Assembly (NCBI GenBank): GCA_949358305.1
Contig: OX442314.1
Coordinates: 52,087,162-52,151,161, forward strand
Reading direction: 5' to 3'
Length of the DNA: 64,000 bases
DNA from: Strigamia acuminata
Lineage: Eukaryota; Arthropoda; Chilopoda; Geophilomorpha; Linotaeniidae
The translations under genes and the position numbers were made by a program. The number at the start of each line of letters is the position of its first letter. The stretch's first letter is position 1. Of this stretch, positions 1 through 8,624 are shown in pieces. Below the pieces are notes generated by a model that saw only the letters and a list, made by a program, of their open reading frames with translations, did not search any database and was not told the DNA's origin.

Positions 1-20
1 CGTTTTGGGATAGTCGCGGT

Positions 21-626
21 GTGGCTCTGGATGCACCCTTCGACCCCGAGCAGCCGTACGACACGGTGAGAATGTTGGTCTCTAGGATGGATGTGTTGTT
101 GAAGGCAGCGCTCAAAAATAAGTCGCTGGCTAAACAGAAACAGAAGTCTTATTACGATCAACATCGTAGCGACGATACATTTGAGGTGGATGATTTGGTA
201 TTGCTTCGAACTCACCCACTGTCGGTTAAAGCGCTCCGTTATGCTGCGTCGTTGGAAGATCGATTCGAAGGCCCGTACGTTGTCACAAAGGTCATCAGTC
301 CTTTGGTGTACACGGTGGCAACGCCGATTACGCTGAAATGTAAAGGTCCGGTAAATATTGTGAACTTGAGGCGGTATATACCACCCGAGTCCGCACCCAC
401 CTGGCCGGTAGCCGAGGATGCGGTGGAAACGGTTCCACCTGTTGAGGTCATCGAACCTGCAGCTGAGGGCCCGCCGCCAACTCCTGTGGCTCCGCCTACC
501 GAAGTAACCGGAGTTAAACGTAAAACGAAGCGTGCGAGGAAGAAACCGATGAGGATCTCCCCGCGACGCCCGGTTTTAGGTAAACGGCTACGTAACAAAC
601 CGTTGAGATTCCGTGATGACCATTAA
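21..626 (+). CDS. E1 pol C-terminus (integrase GPY/F region), partial
   Basis: The 201 visible codons are the end of a Gypsy pol polyprotein. The first part is the linker after the integrase core (a KQKQKSYYDQ-type stretch). Then comes the GPY/F module (RFEGPYVVTKV, near nt 261-293), typical of Ty3/Gypsy integrases and thought to help multimerisation or DNA binding. The tail is rich in Pro/Val and ends in basic residues. The reading frame is open to the window edge, so the true start is off-window. The stop is TAA at 624-626. The catalytic DDE core is not visible. Confidence in the family is high because of the GPY/F motif and the downstream LTR. Confidence 0.8.
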   Translation: MALDAPFDPEQPYDTVRMLVSRMDVLLKAALKNKSLAKQKQKSYYDQHRSDDTFEVDDLVLLRTHPLSVKALRYAASLEDRFEGPYVVTKVISPLVYTVATPITLKCKGPVNIVNLRRYIPPESAPTWPVAEDAVETVPPVEVIEPAAEGPPPTPVAPPTEVTGVKRKTKRARKKPMRISPRRPVLGKRLRNKPLRFRDDH

Positions 627-1089
627 CCACGTTTTCACGTTTCCGTGAAACCACGTGTTGATGACTGAGTCGCTGAAGTGACGTCACGGCATCTTCCGGT
701 GGACGCGTAGCCATGGCAACGATGGAAACATCGTGGCCGCTATTTTTCAAGCAAGTTATTTTGCTGAAATAGTAATTCCAACACATGTGGACATCTGGTG
801 GAAATGGTTTCCTGCAATAAACCAATTTTGTTGTGCTATTTTTCTTATCTTACGTCCCCATGGAATATTTTTCGATGGAATATTGGGATTGCCCCAATAA
901 AGGGGAGGAGGGGGAGCTAGGTCTCCAATCACAGGGCAGGGGTCGGGTATTGTTTAGACCCAAAGGCACTTGGTCGAGGGTTTTCACATCCTGTTTTCCC
1001 ATTCTGTGTTGAGTGTTTACACTGTCAACATCAGTTTTTCCCTCTCGTTTGCGCCGAAATTTTTCGCCGAGAAGTTATCTTTCTTCGCA
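627..1089 (+). other. E1 spacer between pol and the ORF3 leader exon
   Basis: No coding potential that I can defend. It holds a purine run at about 896-916 (AATAAAGGGGAGGAGGGGGAG) resembling an extra polypurine tract, and CRE-like CACGT and TGACGTCA words around 650-690. Confidence 0.4.
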
Positions 1090-1095
1090 ATGAAG
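1090..1095 (+). other. Candidate leader exon of E1 ORF3 (ATGAAG then GT donor)
   Basis: ATG AAG is followed at once by GTAAGA, a strong 5' splice site (GT at 1096-1097). Joining 1095 to 2662 keeps the ORF3 frame, adding Met-Lys to its start. This is inference from sequence only. Element E2 has the same arrangement, which supports it. Confidence 0.5.
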
Positions 1096-2661
1096 GTAAG
1101 ACTGGTTCGTTTTGGACTTTGTCCGTTCTTGTTTAACATCACTTGTTGACATTCGCTCATCCCTTGCCCCTCTCCCCTCATTCCGTCTCGAATTACGTTC
1201 ATCGCAATGCAAGCGGCAGCTTCGGCCGCCGTTAGCAGGCGCAGATGCAGGTTGGGAGTTTTTCACAAAACTGCACCGCATCTGAACTAAGTCACAGAAA
1301 CACTTAGGGAGAAATCTCAATTTGTGTTCTTGACTTGATTCCACAAACATTTGTGTGAGAAAAGCTAGGTTTTCCCTCGTTTTTCCGCACGGATCGTGTT
1401 CGGGCGGCGATCAGTTTCACTTTTTGTTCGCCACCGCGATCATCATTTCTCCTTCTATTTTTCCTTTTTTCCTTTTTCCTTCTTGTATTTTTTTTTTTAC
1501 ATGGGCAGTTTATTTTCTTTTTTTTCTTTTCGAGTCTCACGAATAGTTTTTCTTTTTTTTCTCTCATTCTATCACCGTTTTCCCACACCTTTCGTTAGTT
1601 TAGCGGGATGCGGTGGCGAATCTTGTGAGGAACCAATGCCGTTTTTATGGGTATCTGGGTCCCACAAAGATCTCGCGCGTTACCAGTATAAGATCCGACT
1701 TGTGGTCAGACTTGGTGGAGACAGTCAGCTTAGCGACGCCCCTCCAGTCATTGACCGCAAGCCGCAGAAACAATGCGGAAAGCGAGGAAAGGTCAACCGC
1801 GACGAGGGGGGATTAGTCCCTAATCCCTCGGCGGCGCGGTGTGATCTTCCAATCCCAACTTGTTCTTTAATTCCCTTTGCTTTTAGTTTTACTGTTTGTT
1901 GGGTTTCTTGCTTCTTTTTCCTTGATAGCTTGTTGTTTACGAGATATTACGGCAAGTGGGAGTTTATTCTTTTTCTCCTTCTGCTTCGCCATCTCAAGTC
2001 TTAAAAAATTTCGAACATTTCTTCTGAGGATCAGGTCTTAATTTATCTAGCTTAGTTTTTTACTTTCTAAATTTTCCCTTTCTCCGTTTTTCGAGTTGTT
2101 TTTCAGCCAGCGGCGGCGCACGGCCGGAACGGTTTCGACCATCCACCGATCGCCTGTTGCTGGTGTTGAATTGGCTTTCATTATTATCTTCAATCTCACT
2201 TGGGGATTCTGGGAACCAAGACGGCACGGATGATCGGCTCATTGCGGCACGTTGGCTCAGAACGCTCCGCCATGACAGTTGCGATCTCCGTAACGGCTGT
2301 GGTCCTATGATCCTCCCTAGTGGTCAGGAAGAAACGGCGGCGAGCAGTTTAAACACTCATCGCACTGCCGCTGCATCTCACATCGAAAACGTGCAACTGC
2401 TTCACCAGTCGTAGTTTTTCGATGGGACGTTATCAGGCGTAACTTCGAAGCAAACTTCCGATCGCTCGAAGACTCCGCCGATATTGTGAACCAGTGACGC
2501 AATGTGTTCTCACGCATGCGCGCTGACCGGACGCTGAGAAGCAGGTTTTACCGCGCTCTCGCGTCACTTATCTCAACTCCACTGTTGCCAGCTGCTCCTT
2601 GAGTGATTTTTCTTCTACTTTAATTATTGGTATTAATTTTACTTTATTGATTTTGTTATAG
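1096..2661 (+). other. Candidate intron inside E1
   Basis: It starts GTAAGA and ends TTTTGTTATAG. It contains long T-rich runs (1440-1570) that make spurious Phe-rich ORFs on the plus strand. If real it must be retained in genomic RNA and removed only to make the ORF3 mRNA. Confidence 0.45.
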
Positions 2662-4656
2662 AGACATTCGGGAGATCGCGAGGGTCGCAAGTGGGAGTGG
2701 TGGTGCATTTGCCCCATTTGCGTAGGTCAGTGCTGGATAGTCCAGCCGAATACGTGTGAGGCGCCGTGCCAGAACTGTTTGGGTTTCGGTCTCGTGCACT
2801 CCGCATTTCCGCTCCAGCGCTGGTTCCAACTGCACCAGTCTGTCCCGGGTGGTGATCGTTCTCGCCGGTCGGTGATATCGTGGGCAAGCACCCCGAACTG
2901 GGAGACACGTCTGGATACACTGGCTAACGCCGGTTTCTCCCGTGACGCTCCCCCAGAAGACTACACGCCCGTGGTGGACTTCGACAACCCGCTCCCAGGT
3001 CCTTCTCGAGCCGCCCAGCCGACGAGGTCTAGGCCCAGGACGCGTGGCGCAGCAGCAGCAGGGCTAGCGCAGCCCACCCCGAAGCGCCAGCACGTCAACC
3101 AGCCAGGCAGTAAGTGGGGAGAGGTAGAGGCCGAGAAGCTGCGTGTTGCCATGGAGGACTGGCGAAAGCAAGTCCCCAACGCGACGCCGGACCAGGAGCG
3201 ATACCAGTCCAAACACACGCGCAAACGGATTAAGGAGAATGCGAGGAAGGCCCGCGCCGCAGCAGCGCAGAGACAGGCACTGGCAGAGGCCGAGGCCGAG
3301 GTGCGCTTGATGCGGGACGACACCGCGTGGGATGAGGGTTCGCAGAGCTCAGGAGGAACCGTCGCCCAGGATGTGCCTATGGAGACGGAGGCGGCTATCG
3401 ACCGCCCCGAGCCACCACCCACCTACTCGCAAGCCATGGAGATGGAGCCGAGGCCGAGACGAGGCCCGATGACACCACCTCCCATGGACACATCGGACAC
3501 CCAGCAGGCAAATACGAGTATTGTGTCGCCAGTGGTGCCGGCACCCGAGCCAGTAGCGAGACTACTGCATGTGAGCGGTCTAGAGGGCTTGTCCCTTGGT
3601 GCCCGCGAACAGCAGCGGTCCGCCATACTGGGACCAGCGACGAACGGAACGACGCGGGAGGGTGGCGAGTCGGCGACGACCGCGACCCCCTTGGATCAGG
3701 GTACTGTGGCGATCCTCGAACCGGATCTCTGCAACCCACTACCAGGTATACGCTGGGAACCGCAGGGTACCCCGTACATCACTAGAGAGGGTATCATCAG
3801 CGGAGTGCCGCGCCTGGCCGCGGCATCCCCTGAGGTGATGAACCTCTGGTTAGCCGAGCTCAACCGGTGGAGGAGCCTCCATGTTGCATTTGTGGATGCG
3901 TTCAGGGACGAGGCCCGAACGACAGCCGCTTTGGCCGTAATCCGGCTTAAGATGTACATGTCGCTCCAAATCCCGGCAACCGCGACCGAAACATCACGGC
4001 TGCGCCGATGGGATGAGATCGTGCGGGCATTGAAGGCCTGCTTGGGCGAATCCGTGCAGAAGTGGTACATGCTTCTCCCTCCGCCCATGAGTGTACAGAT
4101 GTGGCCGATTCGACCTGTAGCCAAAGTCGACGTCACTCCCGCCGAGCTGGCGAACGAGGCAGAGGACATGGAAGCACTGCTCGAGCCGCTCTGGGGCGAG
4201 CGACCTTCAAGGAAACCGCCTGCTACGATTGAGGAGTTCATGGAGACCCTCTCACCAGAGATCGGTACCCCACAAGGTCAGATGACCCCGGAGTCTCAAT
4301 CGGAAGAGGAAACGGAAGCAAGGGCGGACGCCACTATGCTCCTCTCCTCCCCGTGCGAAGACAGCGACGTTCCGGGTGACATCCCGAGGACGCCAGGCAG
4401 ACCACACCGTTCCCGACGGAGGAAGGGAAGGAAGGCCAAGAAGTCTCGTACTTCTCCTTCGGCGTCAACATCGTCCGCGGTAACGGAGGAAGGAGCCAGG
4501 CTGGCACCACTCCCCGACCCGCGCATGGCAGTTAGGGAAGCGGAGAGTTTCTACCCGCCCCTTTTCGAGTCACCTGAAGTAATTGTCGTCAGCGACGAGG
4601 TCTCGCAAGAAACCTCGCATGAGGACCAACCATCGGAGGATGCGCCAGGCCCCTGA
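2662..4656 (+). CDS. E1 ORF3, large protein of unknown function with N-terminal Cys cluster
   Basis: Open from the splice acceptor at 2660-2661 to the TGA at 4654-4656, about 664 codons. There is no good ATG at the start of the open frame, so I start it at the acceptor. Residues coded at 2704-2778 form a Cys cluster, C-x-C-x2-C-x3-C-x7-C-x3-C-x2-C, which looks metal-binding. A Pro/Ser/Arg/Ala-rich region with charged helices follows. Near nt 3770-4150 is a more ordered, Trp/Leu-rich helical block; the tail is acidic then basic (about 4280-4480). No CCHC knuckle, capsid, signal peptide or membrane segment is evident, so it is neither a clear gag nor an env. It sits downstream of integrase, as E2 ORF3 does, and the helical block may be distantly related to that of E2 ORF3. 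Confidence 0.6.
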   Translation, partial: RHSGDREGRKWEWWCICPICVGQCWIVQPNTCEAPCQNCLGFGLVHSAFPLQRWFQLHQSVPGGDRSRRSVISWASTPNWETRLDTLANAGFSRDAPPEDYTPVVDFDNPLPGPSRAAQPTRSRPRTRGAAAAGLAQPTPKRQHVNQPGSKWGEVEAEKLRVAMEDWRKQVPNATPDQERYQSKHTRKRIKENARKARAAAAQRQALAEAEAEVRLMRDDTAWDEGSQSSGGTVAQDVPMETEAAIDRPEPPPTYSQAMEMEPRPRRGPMTPPPMDTSDTQQANTSIVSPVVPAPEPVARLLHVSGLEGLSLGAREQQRSAILGPATNGTTREGGESATTATPLDQGTVAILEPDLCNPLPGIRWEPQGTPYITREGIISGVPRLAAASPEVMNLWLAELNRWRSLHVAFVDAFRDEARTTAALAVIRLKMYMSLQIPATATETSRLRRWDEIVRALKACLGESVQKWYMLLPPPMSVQMWPIRPVAKVDVTPAELANEAEDMEALLEPLWGERPSRKPPATIEEFMETLSPEIGTPQGQMTPESQSEEETEARADATMLLSSPCEDSDVPGDIPRTPGRPHRSRRRKGRKAKKSRTSPSASTSSAVTEEGARLAPLPDPRMAVREAESFYPPLFESPEVIVVSDEVSQETSHEDQPSEDAPGP

Positions 4657-5393
4657 AAAGGCCGTGGTAGCTGCCTCGGTGGTGCGCTACTAATTGTACA
4701 GACGACGGACCATTTCGGTCCCGACCTTTTATTTGTTTCCCTAGGATCTTGCCGCAACCGGTGAAACATGGACGTCCGGCCATGGAAGCGTTGCGCCTCG
4801 TGCGTCACCGACGCCGCACCACTCCCATGAGCGACCGGTGAAGGGGAAAAGCCATCTGAGGTTTCTCATCTGAGGACCTCCCGGCCCATGGACCTAGGTC
4901 AGGTCCCGGCTGGTATTTTGTATAAACGTTTTTTTTTTTGATTAATTCTTTCTTTGATACGATTTGTTTAGCGTAAATTTTTTTATTTGAGGGGATTGAC
5001 CAACCTCTCCCATCCTTGTTCGATTTACACGTTTTTCTTTAATATTCAATTGTCATTACTATTCTTTCATCCCGGGTCTGTTACGCTCAGACTCGGTGAA
5101 TTGTTTTTAAATTTGTATGATTTTCAATAGTTGATTTTTGTTTTCGGCCAATCTAGGATTGGGTGAGTTCCGTTGTCCCGTGTTGCTACCATCAGGGGCG
5201 GGCGGTGCTGCAGTCTCCGGACGAGTGACACCAACCGCTAGCCCGATGCATGACGGTACCGTTACTCTCGAACTGACGGCGCCAGTCCGCATTCGGCAAA
5301 GGAAGTCTCGTGTTGTGTTTGCCTCGGTTCGCATGGCCCCGTTGGTGTTGTGTGTGGCCCCTGTGTTCCTTACCTTTTTCGGAGGGGGGGAGA
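4657..5393 (+). other. E1 3' untranslated region and polypurine tract
   Basis: Non-coding stretch after ORF3. It ends in a purine run (GGAGGGGGGGAGA) directly before the TG of the 3' LTR, as expected of a plus-strand priming tract. Confidence 0.65.
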
Positions 5394-5979
5394 TGTGACC
5401 GTCAGGCCACCTGGGGTGACCTACGTCACTGCCACACACCACCATACGGCCCCAAGATCACCCCCTGATTGGGCAGGGTGATCTAGCCCGGGGGAAGGAG
5501 GGAGCTAAGTGGTGTGGGGAGGAGTTGCAGAGAGAGAGAGTGCGGACACCGACCAGGCAGGTCGTGTGTTGACAGAGTTCCAGGGTGTTGGAGTAGACGA
5601 GGGGACAAGGCGTGTCCCGGCTGAGAGGACTCTGCACTCCTTCCCATTCACCACAGCGATGCTCAGTATCTGGGTTTTCCACCCAATACAGCCTCCATGA
5701 GTGGTCACTGCGGGCTGTAGGTAAGTACAGCATGAATGTAACGTTGAACCGACCACGTCACCCATTGGGCTCGCGCCCAGTGTGTGACGGGTTGGTTGCC
5801 GGTGCGGCGTGCCTTCGTGGCACCCCTGCAACGGGTAACGGGATTCCCCATACCCCTAGACAACACAATAAAGGCCAACCAACCAATATTGTGGGATTCC
5901 CCGTTATTTACGTGAAGTATGCGTCCCTACCCAGTGTTATCAGTCCCCTGACTACACTGGCGAGACCATAGCAGTCACA
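5394..5979 (+). repeat. E1 3' LTR
   Basis: A 586-bp segment starting TGTGAC and ending GTCACA, a perfect 6-bp terminal inverted repeat of the TG...CA type. It directly follows a polypurine tract. It contains an AATAAA signal near 5868. The partner LTR is off-window, so the borders rest on these signals alone. Confidence 0.75.
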
Positions 5980-6093
5980 TCACTTAACAATAAACATTGC
6001 AAAAATGTTCTAACAAAACTACAATGTTTGTTACCACATATTAAGAATTCAAATTTAACATTAAAATTATTGTTTCAATTAAGCTTGTCATAG

Positions 6094-7574
6094 ATCCATC
6101 ACCAGTTATCTATCATATCTCAAATATCTTTCCGGACATTTTTGCCAAAATAGAAGGCCTAAAGAATCAAGTCATTGCTACTGTGCAAAAAGTAAGGGAT
6201 ACGATAGAAGTAATAGCAATAACAGCTTAGTTAAGAAATTTTTAAAAATCAAAATTTAGAAAATTTGCAATTGTAATAACAATAAAATTTCAATCTTGTT
6301 TTAGTACCACTTCATTAATACCACGAGACAGCGGTGCAACAATAACTTACATGACTGCTTGCAACATTGTTTAGTAAAAACAATGAAATGCAGGTAAACA
6401 ACTTTCTAGAATTCGTACAAACAGTGGCATGGCCAGGGATGAACAACAAGAATCAGTTCTCAAATTATGGCCACCCTCGAATAATAGCCGCAGCCACTAT
6501 TCAAGAGCGTCAAATTTGCAGAACGGATATTTTGTTATTGATAAATGTAAAAAGAGACAATTATACTGTATACCCAAATAATGGTGTGAAGGTAACGTAT
6601 GCTGGACGTTGGATTGTTCGAATTATAAGACGCACCCATTGTTGGTTGACTTTTTAAAGTAAAAAAATGTGCACTATGATCCTCAAAATACGATGTTTGC
6701 AGCTTTCGCAATTACCGGATGCAACACATTAAATCACGTTATTGCACGATACAATTCATACAATGGTATGTTAAAGGAAAATACAAATGATTAAAACGTA
6801 ATTATTCTCTTAGATTTCCGTTTTACGAGGCAAGAAGCCTTCCGAAATGCAATAAAGCAGATAGCATTCTTCAACACAACATAACCTATGGATTTCTTCT
6901 TGAGAAAGATTTAACAACACACTGCAAATGCCTCAATTTGTGTGATGTAACGCAACAAAGCCTAACGTACAACCTACACGCTGGAAGTGAGGATATCGTT
7001 GAAATATTCATTGCCAACAATTACGTTCGAACGATGCAAGAAAGCTTTTCTTACGACATAATATATTTGTTATGCGACATTGGAGGCAACATCGGCCTCT
7101 ATTTCGGTATGTCTTGTTTAGCACTCGTCGAAATATTTATTCATTGCTGCAAAATGTGTTTGACCAAACTAAGCAAAACAACAAAAGCAAACGCCGAATT
7201 GAAAGAAAAAATTCCAATGATACTCGAAAAAATGCAGAAATCAAAAAAGAAATCGTTTGACAAAAACAAACTGAAAACCACTGTTTCATTAATACTGTTT
7301 TGCACTTCAGTTTATCAAACTTACAACTTGATCGACACTTACTTTCAATGTCCACTCACAAAAACTGTCCAAATAATTAGAGACAACGTGATTGAGTTTC
7401 CACTCGTTATTGCATGCGATGAAACTGTGAAAATACTACAAGCTAAGATACAATTATCTGCTAAAATGCAAACTGACTGTGGCCACTACCAACTCCTCGA
7501 TTTACTCCATCCATCGGCTGAATACGCCAATGAAACAGAGAAGTTATGGAGTGACTCCTCTGGTTATAACACCT
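6094..7574 (+). CDS. Tandem DEG/ENaC (pickpocket-like) channel gene, domain A end and domain B start
   Basis: Exons I can phase: 6094-6191, 6305-6393 and 6814-7574 (then interrupted by E2). The 6305 exon carries the Cys-rich C-x6-C-x3-C-x7-C segment and joins 6814 in phase. The third exon has HCKCLNLC before the pore, then TM2 of domain A (about 7055-7153) with the Gly-Met-Ser selectivity-filter triplet. After a Lys-rich linker of about 35 residues it continues in frame into TM1 of a second domain (about 7271-7345) and the FPLVIAC post-TM1 segment. DEG/ENaC subunits normally have two TMs and trimerise; here two subunits are fused. TM1 of domain A is not in the window, so the gene starts upstream of E1. 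The ORFs at 6411-6591 and 6701-6764 fall in introns under this model. Confidence 0.75.
7571..7574 (+). repeat. E2 target-site duplication, left copy (ACCT)
   Basis: ACCT directly before the LTR at 7575, repeated at 21082-21085. Confidence 0.9.
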
Positions 7575-8588
7575 TGTCGCGCCCCTACTTCGCTCTCGCT
7601 GACTCGTGGGTTGATTACTTAATTCGACTAACTCACTACCGCTTTGCTCAAGCGGTTTACCCAAAGAAATGATTACACAGATATAAAAGGTAAAATATAA
7701 TATAGATTTATTCTGTGGGACAATGTACAGATATATCTTATATATATATATGAAAGGTAAGTAAAAGGTAAATCGGAATGGGTGATGGGAATGGAAAGGT
7801 AAAGGTAAGATGAAAGCTGGCTGGAATCGGCGAGGTCGTCTGTTGTCTCGTTCGTGTCCAAGATGGCGTCCTTGTTGTGGCAACGTGATGTCGTCTTGGG
7901 CCGGCGTGGCAATATGGCGTCCTCGGCTCGTCTCTGGCTGGTCCTTCGGGCTCACGCTGGTCAGGCGCGAGTGAATGCTTAGTTAAAAGGCTTACTTCGG
8001 TCTGTTGTCTAGGTTTTTGTGTGGTGTCCGGCGATCACACAGCGGCGGACTCTTCTGGCTCCCGGCGGTCACACAGCGGCGGGAACGCTCGTCGTTGTTT
8101 TACTGCAGTTTAGGCTTGTGCGACCGTTTGTCTGCACAACTCGCTAAACTGTAGTGGTTTTTACTATTTCTAGCTGGTGTGCTAAAATAGTGTGGTAATC
8201 TTATCTCGCAGGTTACTCTGCGGAGTTTGACACTGACCAAACGTACTCACGGTAAATTGTCCTTTGTCCTTGGTCAATCCCAGTATATTTACTTGGGCCT
8301 GATCTTGTAGGACGACGGGTTTACGTGTGTTTCTCGTTTGATGGTTGTGTTGGTTCTGCCCGCTCAGTGCAAGGCACATTCCTTTGCACAAAGCGGGGTT
8401 GACAGGTGACCGGAATCACCCAATGGTGGGGTGGACGAGCCATCCCCACTCCCTCAGGGCAGACGCCTGTCCATTGACTAGATGTCAATGCACTGAGGGA
8501 AGGGAGACGCGCTTGCGGCTCCCCTTACACCCGAAACGAGGTCACGAGAGAAACTCTTCGTTGACCCCGGTCCAGTCGGGTCACCACA
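7575..8588 (-). repeat. E2 3' LTR
   Basis: 1014 bp, read on the minus strand as TGTGGTGACC...CGCGACA. It matches 20068-21081 with one difference seen. Confidence 0.92.
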
Positions 8589-8599
8589 CTTCCCCCTCC
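8589..8599 (-). other. E2 polypurine tract
   Basis: Minus strand GGAGGGGGAAG directly before the TG of the 3' LTR; the expected plus-strand primer site. Confidence 0.75.
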
Positions 8600-8624
8600 G
8601 AGCTCAGACCGTGGGGCTGAGCGA

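Larger units (their letters stand above)
1..5979 (+). mobile_element. E1: 3' part of a Ty3/Gypsy LTR retrotransposon
   Basis: The element runs off the left edge. Visible in order are the integrase C-terminus (to 626), an intron-like spacer, a third ORF (2662-4656), a 3' untranslated stretch, a polypurine tract (about 5382-5393) and a 3' LTR (5394-5979). The same order (pol, spacer, ORF3, 3' LTR) is seen in the complete element E2 on the other strand. That is why I treat these parts as one element and not two. It lies upstream of the first visible exon of the DEG/ENaC gene, so it probably sits in an intron of that gene. The 5' LTR and TSD are outside the window. Confidence 0.8.

Noticed and set aside
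1396-2004. 202-codon Phe/Ser-rich ORF in the E1 spacer
   Set aside because: Produced by T-rich runs; several overlapping frames are open, and it lies in the candidate intron.
2779-4656. E1 ORF3 read as a gag of a second element
   Set aside because: No zinc knuckle or capsid motif, no LTR or primer site upstream of it, and E2 has the same order of pol then a large ORF then 3' LTR.
6367-6657. ORF between channel exons as an extra channel exon
   Set aside because: The flanking exons 6305-6393 and 6814-7574 join in exact phase without it, and domain B has no equivalent exon content there.
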